From Streptomyces sp. NBC_00659 (GTDB lineage: Bacteria; Actinomycetota; Actinomycetes; Streptomycetales; Streptomycetaceae), in NCBI RefSeq assembly GCF_036226925.1, contig NZ_CP109031.1, forward strand, positions 4,154,001 to 4,218,000: a stretch of DNA of 64,000 nt. Reading direction: 5' to 3'. Positions within the stretch are counted from its first letter, which is position 1, and each line of letters starts with the position of its first letter. The translations under genes and the position numbers were made by a program. The notes beneath the pieces were generated by a model, which was not told the origin of the DNA, made no database searches, and was given only the letters and a program-made list of their open reading frames with translations. Positions 25,667-34,371 of this stretch are shown in pieces.

Positions 25667-26395
25667 TCATTTCGCGTGGAACCTCTTCGGCGCCTCGGTC
25701 GGGTTGCCGCCCGAGGGGAGCTTCTGGCCGGGGCAGCCGCCCAGCACCTTCTTCATGGCCGCCTTCTCGGCGCCGGTGACCCAGAGCCCGTACTTCTTCT
25801 TGACCGCCACCTGCGCGGCGACATACGTGCAGCGGTACGCCTTGCTCGGCGGGAGCCAGGTCGCGGTGTCGCCGTCGCCCTTGCTGCGGTTGGCGCTCGC
25901 GCCGACGGCACGGAGGTTGAGCGGGTCGTTGGCCAGCGCTATCCGCTTGCTCGCGTCCCAGTACTTGGCACCCTTCTGCCAGGCGTCCGAGAGCGCGACG
26001 AGGTGGTCGATGTCGACCAGGCTGCGGCCGCGGACGAAGGTGACGTCCTTGCCGCCGTACGGATCGGGTTCGAGGACCCCACGGGACACCCTGCACGTGC
26101 CGTCGCTGAACTTCACGTCCTTCAGATCCCGCTTGAGGATGTCGTCACGGGTGTCGCACGAATTCCCGTCGGTGTCGGCCCAGGCCGTGCCGAACCGCTC
26201 CCTGCTGTACCCGGTCTTGGGCGCGCGCCCCTTGACCGCCAGCGAGTCCACTGCGGTGAGCGCGGCACCACCGGCGCCGCCCACCGTCTCCTGCGGCTCC
26301 GCCGAACCCAGGGAATCCTTCTTGCAGCCGCTGACTCCGGCACCGATGACGAGCACCACCAATGCGGCAGCCGCCCCACCCCTCAGACGCAGCAC
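25667..26395 (-). CDS. Lipoprotein HNH endonuclease (DUF1524-like)
   Basis: A 242-residue predicted lipoprotein nuclease. The signal peptide (residues 1-24) ends in the lipobox VSGC. The nuclease part has the HNH/beta-beta-alpha-metal pattern: VDIDHLVALSDAWQKGAKYW supplies the DH catalytic pair, then ALANDPLNLRAVGASANRSKGDGD supplies the Asn and a basic patch. Four further Cys may form disulfides. Anchored outside the cell, it could degrade extracellular DNA for nutrition or act against incoming or competitor DNA. GTG at 26395 is chosen for GGGAGG 6 nt upstream. It is divergent from the small antitoxin-like gene at 26556. Confidence 0.85.
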   Translation of the reverse strand: MLRLRGGAAAALVVLVIGAGVSGCKKDSLGSAEPQETVGGAGGAALTAVDSLAVKGRAPKTGYSRERFGTAWADTDGNSCDTRDDILKRDLKDVKFSDGTCRVSRGVLEPDPYGGKDVTFVRGRSLVDIDHLVALSDAWQKGAKYWDASKRIALANDPLNLRAVGASANRSKGDGDTATWLPPSKAYRCTYVAAQVAVKKKYGLWVTGAEKAAMKKVLGGCPGQKLPSGGNPTEAPKRFHAK

Positions 26396-26555
26396 GACGT
26401 CCCTCCCCTTCGCCTCCCCGGTCCGTCCCGATCGGACGTGATTCCCGTCTGCCCACGGTAATGGCCGGCATTCCCCGGCCATACCGGGCATCAATGGGCA
26501 AGAGGCGCACGCCGGGCGTATCGTCGATCGTGAGTCACCCCGGAAGGAGCTCTGG

Positions 26556-26741
26556 ATGGGCATCTTCGACAAGTTCAAGAGCAACCGGGCGGCACAGGAC
26601 AAAGCATCGGACATGTCCGACGCCGCCGAGAAGCAGGTCAACAAGAAGACCGGCGACAAATACACGGACAAGGTCGACGACGCGCAGCAGAAGGCCGAAG
26701 GCGCGATGGGCATGGACCGCGACCGGCCCCCACAGTCATAG
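26556..26741 (+). CDS. MT0933-like small antitoxin-type protein
   Basis: A 61-residue, highly charged protein starting MGIFDKFKS and dominated by Lys, Asp, Ala and Gln (KASDMSDAAEKQVNKKTGDKYTDKVDDAQQKAEG). This is the pattern of the MT0933-like 'antitoxin' family, predicted to be mostly helical or disordered. Many such genes lack a partner toxin and look like stress (CsbD-like) proteins, so the name should be read loosely. AGGAG lies 7 nt before the ATG. A clear terminator follows at 26771-26801. Its only neighbour that could be a toxin is the divergent lipoprotein nuclease, which is inference. Confidence 0.82.
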   Translation: MGIFDKFKSNRAAQDKASDMSDAAEKQVNKKTGDKYTDKVDDAQQKAEGAMGMDRDRPPQS

Positions 26742-26770
26742 CCGGAGCAATTCGAGAACCTCCCCGCCAA

Positions 26771-26801
26771 GCCCCACCGCGGCACACCCGCCGGGTGGGG
26801 C
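26771..26801 (+). terminator. Intrinsic terminator after the MT0933-like gene
   Basis: GCCCCACC ... GGTGGGGC stem, 30 bp past the stop codon. Confidence 0.7.
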
Positions 26802-26887
26802 CGGTGTCGTTGACCGCCCCCTCTCCCGGCCCCGCGAAACCGCCCCCGTCGCGACTGTTCGGACTGTGTCGCGGCTGTTCGGACTCT

Positions 26888-27832
26888 TCAGACCTTTCCG
26901 ATCCCCAGCGTCGTCTCCGACGGCAGCAGTCCCGAGCCCAGCACCGCTACCCAGAACTCGCCGAGCAGATCGGCGAGGCGGCTGACGGCGTCCGGGCCGA
27001 GCGACCGCCAGGGGGCGGCGGCGAGGCGGTCGGTGTGGTCCTCGACCCGGCGGCGCAGCTCACGTCCGGCCTCCGTGGCGATGCCGTCCTCGTCGACCAA
27101 CCCCCGGGCGGCCAGGCGGCCCCTGGCCGCGGCCCACTCCCGCGGGCTCCAGCCACGACTCTCGAAACGCTCCACGGAGGCCGCGCCTATCGCCGCGAAG
27201 GACACCAGCGATTCGACGGGGTCCAGGCCCCCGACCAGCAGGGCGGCGAGGTGACCGTCTCCGCGGTGCTCGCGCAGGATCGTCGCCGCGTGCCACAGCT
27301 GGAGATGCGGGGCCTTCGGCCAGGGCAACTCGGCGTTGGCCGCGGCGAGCTGACGGCCCGCGGCGTCGGCGGCGTCGGCGGCCCGGCGGGCCAGGGCGGC
27401 GGCCTCGGCCAGCTCGGGACTGTCGACACGGCCGCCGAGTATCGCGCGGTAGGCCCGGTCGACGGCCCGCTCCCGCGCGGCGAGCACCTGCTCCGGACTC
27501 GCCGTCCGCCAGGCGGAGCCGATGTGTTCGTCCACCATGCGCGGGCTGAAGCTGTAGAAGGCGGAGGCCACCCGCCGTCCGCCGACGGCCCCCAACGGCG
27601 CCGCGCGATAGGGGAAGTAGCTGGGCCAGCGCTCCTCGGTCCCGTATCCGAGCGCCGCCGCCTCCTCGAAGGCCTCCGGCGCGTAGTACAGCACGGCATG
27701 CAGGGGCTCCAGCAGATGCCAGAGCCGGCGCACCTGCCCGAGGTCGACACCCGCGCCGTCCGCCGGCACGCCACCTTCGCCCGCGACGCCCGTCCCGACG
27801 GCCCCACTCGTCCCGCTCACGTTCCCGGACAT
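26888..27832 (-). CDS. SCO6745/SalK-family protein
   Basis: A 314-residue all-helical protein of the SalK/SCO6745 family, which has a MarR-like winged-helix fold. Typical features: VRRLWHLLEPLHAVLYYAPEAFEEAAALGY near the start, FYSFSPRMV near residue 105, LQLWHAATILREHRGDGHLAAL in the middle and SPREWAAARGRLAARGLVDEDG in the C-terminal part. The family is abundant in Streptomyces, sometimes in antibiotic clusters, with no proven chemistry. The GGAG-containing leader precedes ATG 27832. The gene is divergent from a TetR regulator and its promoter overlaps that regulator's promoter. Confidence 0.82.
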   Translation of the reverse strand: MSGNVSGTSGAVGTGVAGEGGVPADGAGVDLGQVRRLWHLLEPLHAVLYYAPEAFEEAAALGYGTEERWPSYFPYRAAPLGAVGGRRVASAFYSFSPRMVDEHIGSAWRTASPEQVLAARERAVDRAYRAILGGRVDSPELAEAAALARRAADAADAAGRQLAAANAELPWPKAPHLQLWHAATILREHRGDGHLAALLVGGLDPVESLVSFAAIGAASVERFESRGWSPREWAAARGRLAARGLVDEDGIATEAGRELRRRVEDHTDRLAAAPWRSLGPDAVSRLADLLGEFWVAVLGSGLLPSETTLGIGKV

Positions 27833-27882
27833 GACTCCACCCCTCGTCAGGTATCGACACGCTCCACAACTTGACACTGACA

Positions 27883-27932
27883 AGATTGCCCCGGCCGCCC
27901 GAACTTGTCAACGACTAGATTGGGCGTACGCT
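27883..27932. promoter_or_regulatory. Overlapping divergent promoters of the SalK-like and TetR genes
   Basis: Minus strand: TTGACA (27911-27906), 17-bp spacer, CAATCT (27888-27883). Plus strand: TTGTCA (27905-27910), 16-bp spacer, TACGCT (27927-27932), ending 6 nt before the TetR ATG. The two -35 elements share the same bases, so polymerase can use only one at a time. Nearby CTTGACACTGACAAG is a near-palindrome suitable for the TetR dimer. Confidence 0.55.
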
Positions 27933-27938
27933 GCTGTC

Positions 27939-28550
27939 ATGCATCCCGCGAAGACCAGCGGTTCAGCGCCGGAGACCAGCGGCTCAGCGCGCCCCTATCA
28001 CCACGGGGACCTGCGCCGCGCCATCCTCGGCGCCGCTCTCGACGTCATCGCCGCCGAGGGACCCTCCGCGGTGAGCCTGCGCGACCTGGCCCGCCGCGCG
28101 GGCGTCTCGCACGCCGCCCCGGCGCACCATTTCAAGGACCGCGTCGGCCTGCTCACAGCCATCGCCGCGGAGGGCTTCGGGCTCCTGGCGACCGCGCTCG
28201 ACGACGCCGGGGACCTGCGCGACGCGGGCGTGCGTTACGTACGCTTCGCGCGGGAGCATCCCGCCCACTTCCAGGTCATGTTCGCCCCGGAGCTGCTCCG
28301 GGAGAACGACCTGGAGCTCACGACGGCCCGGACACTGGCCGGCGGGCGGCTGCGGGCCGCCGTGTCCGCGCTCCCCTCGGAGGGCCGCGGCCCCGACACC
28401 CGCCTCGCCGGCATCGCGGCCTGGTCCCTGGCCCACGGCTTCGCCACCCTCCTGATCAGCCACAACCTGGACGGCCAGGTGGGCGGGCAGGACGCCGAAG
28501 AGGTCTTCCACGCGCTGACGGGCATGCTGTTCCGCCCCGAGCGGCCCTGA
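27939..28550 (+). CDS. TetR-family regulator with WHG-type C-terminal domain
   Basis: A 203-residue repressor-type protein. The N-terminal helix-turn-helix spans about residues 25-70 (ILGAALDVIAAEGPSAVSLRDLARRAGVSHAAPAHHF). The ligand domain contains YVRFAREHPAHFQVMFAPELL, the hallmark of the WHG subgroup. The most likely target is the divergent SalK-family gene plus itself. The ATG at 27939 is chosen because the promoter -10 ends 6 nt upstream, implying a leaderless mRNA; the longer reading frame would start inside the promoter. A 15-bp tandem repeat begins at its final codons. Confidence 0.88.
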   Translation: MHPAKTSGSAPETSGSARPYHHGDLRRAILGAALDVIAAEGPSAVSLRDLARRAGVSHAAPAHHFKDRVGLLTAIAAEGFGLLATALDDAGDLRDAGVRYVRFAREHPAHFQVMFAPELLRENDLELTTARTLAGGRLRAAVSALPSEGRGPDTRLAGIAAWSLAHGFATLLISHNLDGQVGGQDAEEVFHALTGMLFRPERP

Positions 28551-28640
28551 GCCACGCGGCCCTGAGCCACGCGGCCCTGAGCCACGCAGGCTTGAGCCGC
28601 GAGCCCTGAGCCATGCAGCCCTGATCCGCGCAGGCCTGCC
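28541..28640. repeat. 15-bp tandem repeat starting in the TetR stop region
   Basis: GCGGCCCTGAGCCAC occurs three times without mismatch (28541-28555, 28556-28570, 28571-28585), then three or four degraded copies to about 28640. The first copy contains the last sense codons and the stop of the TetR gene. Confidence 0.92.
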
Positions 28641-28716
28641 CGCTCCCCGGCCGCGGCGAGGAGCGGAAGAGCCTCCGGCCCCTCCTGCCCCTCCTGCCCT
28701 ACGCGCCCTCCTGCCC

Positions 28717-31700
28717 CTACGACCCCAGGATCGAGGCGAGGAACTCCCCGGTCCAGCCGAGCAGTTCTCGTCCCACCAGCGGCCTTCCGCCGACCTTCGC
28801 GGTCTTCGGGCGCGGGACGAGGATCTGGTGGGCCGTCGGCTTGATGACGGTCCCCGGATACAGGCGCTGCAGACGCAGCTCCTGGGACTCCCTCAACTCC
28901 ACCGGCGCGAAGCGGACGTTGTTGCCCTGGAGGACGATCTCGCCGACCCCGCAGGCACGCGCGAGCATCCGCAGGCCCGCCACCAGGAGCAGGTTCTCCA
29001 CCGGCTCCGGGAGCTTGCCGTAGCGGTCGACGAGTTCCTCGCGTACGGCCGTGACGTCCTCCTCCGTGTTCGCGGAGGCGATGGACCGGTACGCGGCGAG
29101 GCGCAGCCGCTCGCCCGGCGCGTACTCGTGCGGGACATGCGCGTCGACCGGCAGCTCGATCTTGACCTCCAGCGGCGGCTCCTCCTCCACACCGCCCTCC
29201 AGGGAGGCGCGGTAGTCCGCGACCGCCTCGCCCACCATGCGGACGTACAGGTCGAAGCCGACGCCGGCGATGTGACCCGACTGTTCGCCGCCGAGCAGGT
29301 TGCCCGCGCCGCGGATCTCCAGGTCCTTCATCGCCACGTACATGCCCGCGCCCATCTCGGTGTGCTGGGCGATCGTCGCGAGCCGCTCGTGGGCCGTCTC
29401 CGTGAGGGGCTTCTCCGGCGGATACAGGAAGTAGGCGTAGCCGCGTTCCCGGCCGCGGCCCACCCGGCCACGCAGCTGGTGCAGCTGCGAGAGGCCGAAG
29501 TTGTCGCCGCGCTCCACGATCAGCGTGTTCGCGTTCGAGATGTCGATGCCCGACTCGACGATCGTCGTGGAGACCAGCACGTCGAACTTCTTCTCCCAGA
29601 AGTCGACGACCACCTGTTCCAGGGCCTGCTCCCCCATCTGGCCGTGGGCGGTGGCGATCCGCGCCTCCGGGACGATCTCCCTGAGCCGGGCGGCCGCCCG
29701 GTCGATGGACTCGACCCGGTTGTGGATGTAGAAGACCTGGCCCTCGCGCAGCAGTTCACGGCGGATCGCGGCGCCGATCTGCTTCTCCTCGTACGGGCCG
29801 ACGAAGGTCAGCACCGGGTGCCGCTCCTCCGGCGGAGTGGTGATCGTGGACATCTCGCGGATGCCCGTGACCGCCATTTCGAGCGTACGGGGGATGGGGG
29901 TGGCGGACATCGTCAGGACGTCGACGTTGGCGCGGAGCTTCTTCAGCTGCTCCTTGTGCTCGACGCCGAAGCGCTGCTCCTCGTCGACGATGACCAGGCC
30001 GAGGTCCTTGAACTTGGTCTCGGAGGAGAACAGGCGGTGGGTGCCGATGACGAGGTCGACCGAGCCCTCGCGCAAGCCCTCCAGGACCGCCTTGGCCTCG
30101 GTGTCCGTCTGGAAGCGGGACAGGGCGCGGACGTTCACCGGGAACTGCGAGTAGCGCTCGGAGAACGTGCCGAAGTGCTGCTGCACGAGCAGGGTCGTGG
30201 GGACCAGGACCGCGACCTGCTTGCCGTCCTGCACCGCCTTGAACGCGGCACGGACCGCGATCTCCGTCTTGCCGTAGCCGACGTCGCCGCAGATCAGGCG
30301 GTCCATCGGGACCGTCTTCTCCATGTCCTCCTTGACCTCGGCGATCGTCGTGAGCTGGTCGGGGGTCTCCGCGTACGGGAACGCGTCCTCCAGCTCGCGC
30401 TGCCAGGGCGTGTCGGCGCCGAACGCGTGGCCCGGGGCCGCCATCCGCGCCGAGTACAGCTTGATCAGGTCCGCGGCGATCTCCTTGACCGCCTTCTTGG
30501 CGCGCGCCTTGGTCTTGGTCCAGTCGGCGCCGCCCAGGCGGTGCATCGTCGGGGCCTCGCCGCCGACGTACTTGGTGATCTGCTCCAGCTGGTCGGTGGG
30601 GATGTAGAGGCGGTCGCCCGGCTGGCCGCGCTTGGCGGGGGCGTACTCGACGACCAGGTACTCGCGGGTCGCGGTCTGGACGGTGCGCTGCACCATCTCG
30701 ATGTAGCGGCCGACACCGTGCTGTTCATGGACGATGTAGTCGCCGGTCTCCAGGGTCAGCGGGTCGATCGTCTTGCGGCGGCGGGCCGGCATCCGGGCAC
30801 CGTCCTTGCCCGCCGCCTTCTGGCCGGAGAGGTCGGTCTCGGTCAGGACGGCGAGCCGCAGCGCCGGGTCGACGAAGCCGTAGTCGATGGAGCCGCACGC
30901 CACGTGCACGACAGAGGGGCCGAGCCCGGCGAGGTCGGTATCCAGGCGGGCGGCGATGCCCTCGCCGCCCAGCACCTCGACGGTGCGGGCCGCCGGGCCG
31001 TGCGCCTCGGTGACGTAGACCGTGTGCCAGCCCTCGGCCAGCCAGCCCTTGGTGTCGGCGAGCGCGCGGGCGGTGTCGCCGCGGTAGGTCTCGGGGGCGT
31101 GCATCCCCAGCTTGAGGGTGTCCCCCACCCCGCCGGCGAAGGCGTCCGTGAGTTCCCCGTCGGCGGCGAACGGCGACACCGACCACCACATCATGTCCAG
31201 CTCGCGGGCCCGGTCCCGTACGTCCGCGATGGACCACAGGGAGGCCGCGCCGACGTCGATGGGCGCCTCGCCGCCCCCGGCCGTCGCCGCCCAGGACGCC
31301 TGGAGGAACTCCTGCGAGGTCGCGACCAGGTCCGAGGCCCGGGTCCGTACCCGCTCCGGATCGCACACGACCGTCATCGCGCCCTCGGGCAGGACGTCGA
31401 GCAGCAGTTCCATGTCGTCGACGAGGACCGGGGCGAGCGATTCCATGCCTTCGACGGCGATGCCCTCGGCGATCTTGCCGAGGAGTTCACCCAGCTCCGG
31501 GTGGGCCTCGGCGAGGGCCTCGGCGCGCGCCCGGACGTCCTCCGTGAGCAGCAGTTCGCGGCAGGGCGGGGCCCACAGGCCGTGCGCGGCGACTTCGAGC
31601 GAGCGCTGGTCCGCGATCTTGAAGTAGCGGATCTCCTCGATGTCATCGCCCCAGAACTCCACCCGCAGCGGGTGCTCCTCGGTGGGCGGGAAGACGTCCA

Positions 31701-32268
31701 GGATGCCGCCGCGGACGGCGAACTCGCCGCGCTTCTCCACGAGTTCGACGCGGGAGTACGCGGCTGCCGCGAGCGCCTCGACGGTCTCGCCCAGGTCGGC
31801 GCTCACGCCGGTGCGCAGGACGACGGGTTCCAGGTCGCCCAGACCCTTGACCTGCGGCTGGAGGACCGAGCGGATGGGGGCCACGACGACGGACACCGGG
31901 CCGGTCTCGGGGTCGTCGGGGCGTGGGTGGGAAAGGCGCCGCAGGACGGCGAGGCGCCGGCCGACCGTGTCCGAGCGGGGCGAGAGCCGCTCGTGGGGCA
32001 ACGTCTCCCACGAGGGGTACTCCGCGACGCCGTCCGGCGGGAGCAGGGAGCGCAGGGCCGCGGCCAGGTCCTCGGCCTCGCGGCCCGTTGCCGTCACGGC
32101 CAGTACCGTGCGGCCGGTCTCGCGGGCGAGCGCGGCGACGGCGAACGGGCGTGCCGCCGGTGGGCCGACCAGGTCGACATGCCTCCTGTTGCCGTCGGCG
32201 GCGGCCTTCACCGCCTCCGTGAGGGCGGCGTCCTTGACGACGGCGTCGAGCAGACCGTGCAGGCTCAT
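28717..32268 (-). CDS. mfd: Transcription-repair coupling factor Mfd
   Basis: A 1183-residue ATP-dependent translocase that removes RNA polymerase stalled at DNA damage and recruits UvrA. The N-terminal UvrB-homology region is followed by the RNA-polymerase-interacting domain (GDYIVHEQHGVGRYIEM, near residue 515). The RecG-like motor follows, with Walker A GDVGYGKTEIA near residue 660, DEEQRFGVEHKE as the DExx box, SATPIPRTLEMA, and the final helicase motif QLRGRVGRGRERGYAY. The C-terminal TRCF domain closes the protein. Length and motifs are normal. The ATG at 32268 starts the canonical N-terminus. It is a single-gene unit. Confidence 0.97.
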   Translation of the reverse strand: MSLHGLLDAVVKDAALTEAVKAAADGNRRHVDLVGPPAARPFAVAALARETGRTVLAVTATGREAEDLAAALRSLLPPDGVAEYPSWETLPHERLSPRSDTVGRRLAVLRRLSHPRPDDPETGPVSVVVAPIRSVLQPQVKGLGDLEPVVLRTGVSADLGETVEALAAAAYSRVELVEKRGEFAVRGGILDVFPPTEEHPLRVEFWGDDIEEIRYFKIADQRSLEVAAHGLWAPPCRELLLTEDVRARAEALAEAHPELGELLGKIAEGIAVEGMESLAPVLVDDMELLLDVLPEGAMTVVCDPERVRTRASDLVATSQEFLQASWAATAGGGEAPIDVGAASLWSIADVRDRARELDMMWWSVSPFAADGELTDAFAGGVGDTLKLGMHAPETYRGDTARALADTKGWLAEGWHTVYVTEAHGPAARTVEVLGGEGIAARLDTDLAGLGPSVVHVACGSIDYGFVDPALRLAVLTETDLSGQKAAGKDGARMPARRRKTIDPLTLETGDYIVHEQHGVGRYIEMVQRTVQTATREYLVVEYAPAKRGQPGDRLYIPTDQLEQITKYVGGEAPTMHRLGGADWTKTKARAKKAVKEIAADLIKLYSARMAAPGHAFGADTPWQRELEDAFPYAETPDQLTTIAEVKEDMEKTVPMDRLICGDVGYGKTEIAVRAAFKAVQDGKQVAVLVPTTLLVQQHFGTFSERYSQFPVNVRALSRFQTDTEAKAVLEGLREGSVDLVIGTHRLFSSETKFKDLGLVIVDEEQRFGVEHKEQLKKLRANVDVLTMSATPIPRTLEMAVTGIREMSTITTPPEERHPVLTFVGPYEEKQIGAAIRRELLREGQVFYIHNRVESIDRAAARLREIVPEARIATAHGQMGEQALEQVVVDFWEKKFDVLVSTTIVESGIDISNANTLIVERGDNFGLSQLHQLRGRVGRGRERGYAYFLYPPEKPLTETAHERLATIAQHTEMGAGMYVAMKDLEIRGAGNLLGGEQSGHIAGVGFDLYVRMVGEAVADYRASLEGGVEEEPPLEVKIELPVDAHVPHEYAPGERLRLAAYRSIASANTEEDVTAVREELVDRYGKLPEPVENLLLVAGLRMLARACGVGEIVLQGNNVRFAPVELRESQELRLQRLYPGTVIKPTAHQILVPRPKTAKVGGRPLVGRELLGWTGEFLASILGS

Positions 32269-32800
32269 GAAGGGCTTTCCGTCCGAGGGCTTGGGGCACG
32301 TGCGGGGCGTACCGGAGGCCGGGTGGCCAGCGCGAAGGGCCCGACGCGTGAAACGAGCCGGGGGTGTCCAGACTACGACGGCGCGGTGCCGTGTGCCGGG
32401 GCTGTGGACAACCGCGGGCCCCGGGGAGACGCAGGCGCCCGATACGACTGCGAGCGGCTCGTGTCGGGCTCAGGGCACGGCCCTCCGGCGCGCCCCTCAC
32501 CCGGCTGGCCCTTTCGGCACGATCCCGTGGACAGCGCCGCCCGAGCCGCACTCGGCCTCATGCACATCTACCGCAACACGCGTGCGGACCAGGGCGGTAG
32601 CGCGATCTCCTCGTGTCATATTCGGGAAGCTGGCGTCGATTAGACATGTGGCATCCGGGTACCAATCGGATGGACGACACTAGTAAGACAATCGGCATGA
32701 CGCTAGCGGTCGAGTAGGGTATGGCTCTCCGAGCCATGCCACTTCGCCGCCTCCTCATTGCCGCACGTCGACTCGCGCCGTCACCATTCGAAGGAGCACC
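32269..32800. other. Intergenic region between divergent mfd and XRE genes
   Basis: No gene is visible. The XRE-proximal end has a -10-like TAGGGT (32715-32720) directly followed by the palindrome ATGGCTC-tcc-GAGCCAT (32721-32737), which would cover the transcription start and is a good autoregulatory operator candidate. The 32640-32700 stretch is noticeably less GC-rich than its surroundings. The mfd-proximal part shows nothing definite. Confidence 0.5.
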
Positions 32801-33661
32801 ATGCCCACCGCTTTGGACCCCAGCCTGAACCGCCGCAAGCTGCGCCTCGCCCTGAGGAGCGCTCGCGACAAGGCCGGGCTGACCCAGCGAGACGCCGCAG
32901 AGGCGCTGGAGTGGTCACTTTCCAAAGTCATCCGCATCGAGGCGGGCACCGTGAGCCTCTCGGTGACGGACCTCCGCGCCATGCTCCGGGAGTACGGCGT
33001 GACGGCGCCGGAAGCCGTTTCCGAACTGGAGGAAGCCGCTCGCGGAAGCAAGGGGCAGTCGTGGTGGTCGGAGTACAGCGACGTCATGACCCCGGTCTTC
33101 GCCCAGTTCCTGGGCTACGAGAGTGCCGCCACCCTGATCCGCGCCTATCACCCGAGCCTGATTCCGGGCCTCCTCCAGACGACGGACTACGCGAACGCTC
33201 TCTTCGAAGCGAGCCCGATGGACACCAGGCGCCTGCAGCGCACCCTCGACATGAGGCTCGCCCGTCAGGAGCGTGTTCTGCAGGAAGGCGGTCCGAAGGT
33301 CGAGGTGGTCCTCGACGAGGCGGCCTTGCGCCGTCAGATCGGCGGTCCCGCGACGATGCGCCAGCAGGTGTCCCACATCAGGGAAATCGCCTCGGGGGAA
33401 CAGGTGAGCGCCCACATCCTGCCCTTCACCGCCGGGGCCCACGACAGTCTGGAGAGCAGCTTCTTCCTCCTCAGCTTCCAGGACGAGGAGGACGCGCTCT
33501 ACCTCGTCGGCCCTGGAGGAACCCTCACCAACCGGGATGACCGGGAGATCATCGCCCGGTACCAGGAATGCTACGAGGACCTGCGAGGCAAGGCGCTGTC
33601 GGAGACCGACACGCTCGCGCTTCTCGATGAACTCATCGAGTTCCACCACGCCCGGGGCTAG
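32801..33661 (+). CDS. XRE-family regulator with Scr1 (DUF5753) domain
   Basis: A 286-residue DNA-binding protein. Residues ~15-70 form a Cro/C1-type helix-turn-helix (LRSARDKAGLTQRDAAEALEW, then SKVIRIEAGTVSLS). The remainder is the Scr1 domain typical of the WhiJ/BldB-linked paralogs of Streptomyces: IRAYHPSLIPGLLQTTDYANALF, MRLARQERVLQ, LDEAALRRQIGG and ESSFFLLSF. Such proteins usually work with a small DUF397 protein; one is encoded nearby at 34371-34586 on the other strand. AGGAG lies 4 nt before the ATG. A palindrome at the predicted start of transcription suggests autoregulation. Confidence 0.92.
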   Translation: MPTALDPSLNRRKLRLALRSARDKAGLTQRDAAEALEWSLSKVIRIEAGTVSLSVTDLRAMLREYGVTAPEAVSELEEAARGSKGQSWWSEYSDVMTPVFAQFLGYESAATLIRAYHPSLIPGLLQTTDYANALFEASPMDTRRLQRTLDMRLARQERVLQEGGPKVEVVLDEAALRRQIGGPATMRQQVSHIREIASGEQVSAHILPFTAGAHDSLESSFFLLSFQDEEDALYLVGPGGTLTNRDDREIIARYQECYEDLRGKALSETDTLALLDELIEFHHARG

Positions 33662-33689
33662 GCCACATTCACGCAGGGGGAAGGACGCC

Positions 33690-34145
33690 GTGAACGCCGA
33701 CAGGAAGGGCAGAAAGGGCCGCGACTCGCACCCCTGCCCAAGATGTCCGGCCGACGGCTCTCAGCGGCCCCCCGAAAGCACTGCCGTCCCCGACCCCACG
33801 TACAACGCATTGGTGCAGCAGGGGATTTCCAGCAACGCGGCGTCCTCCCGCCTCCGCCAGATCAAGGATTCCGAGACCACCAACAGGATCAGACAGCGGG
33901 AAGCCCACATCGACGGTCTGATACGCGTCTTCCGCAATGTCGCCGCTGTGGCCGTGTTCGCCGTGGTGACCTTGACGGTGGTGGCCTACGCGGGCATGAA
34001 GGCCGGGATCCCTCCGGAAGCCTGTATCGCCGGCGGTGTCACCAGCGCGACGCTCCTGGTCAGGGCCTTCACCAAGATTTTCGATGCGGTGCGTTCCTCA
34101 CTGCCGGCCGCACCAGAAGACCGACCGTCCAACGGCGAGCCGTAG
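33690..34145 (+). CDS. Small membrane protein with CPRCP motif
   Basis: A 151-residue protein encoded 28 bp after the XRE gene, probably in the same transcript. The N-terminus is basic and has HPCPRCP, a possible metal or redox site. A predicted helix (SSRLRQIKDSETTNRIRQREAHID) is followed by two hydrophobic helices (VAAVAVFAVVTLTVVAYAGM and ACIAGGVTSATLLVRAF). GTG at 33690 has GGAAGGA 4 nt upstream. Its 3' end overlaps the convergent membrane-protein gene by 77 bp. I do not recognise a family; the context suggests an envelope component tied to the XRE/DUF397 pair. Confidence 0.72.
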   Translation: MNADRKGRKGRDSHPCPRCPADGSQRPPESTAVPDPTYNALVQQGISSNAASSRLRQIKDSETTNRIRQREAHIDGLIRVFRNVAAVAVFAVVTLTVVAYAGMKAGIPPEACIAGGVTSATLLVRAFTKIFDAVRSSLPAAPEDRPSNGEP

Positions 34146-34371
34146 CGGCGTCGGTGACCCACCACCAGGCAGCCGCCATCGTGGCGACCAGCAGGACAGC
34201 CACCCACACGATGATGCGGGCGACGAACCCGGCGGCCAGGAGTGACACGGCCGCTCCCGCCGCGGTGGCGGACATTCCCGTGAGCAGGCAGTAGAGGCCG
34301 AACCCCCTGCGGTCCGGCGGACAGGTCTTGCGCTGTTGGCCGTTCATTTTCACGTCCGGCTGTCTCGCCAT
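34069..34371 (-). CDS. Small membrane protein downstream of DUF397
   Basis: A 100-residue protein with two adjacent hydrophobic helices (GLYCLLTGMSATAAGAAVSLLAAGFVARI and WVAVLLVATMAAAWWWV) after a polar N-terminus (MARQPDVKMNGQQRKTCPPDRRG). The ATG shares bases with the TGA of the DUF397 gene (TGATG), so the two are translationally coupled. The 3' end overlaps the convergent gene at 33690-34145. Function is unknown. Confidence 0.65.
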   Translation of the reverse strand: MARQPDVKMNGQQRKTCPPDRRGFGLYCLLTGMSATAAGAAVSLLAAGFVARIIVWVAVLLVATMAAAWWWVTDAATARRWTVGLLVRPAVRNAPHRKSW

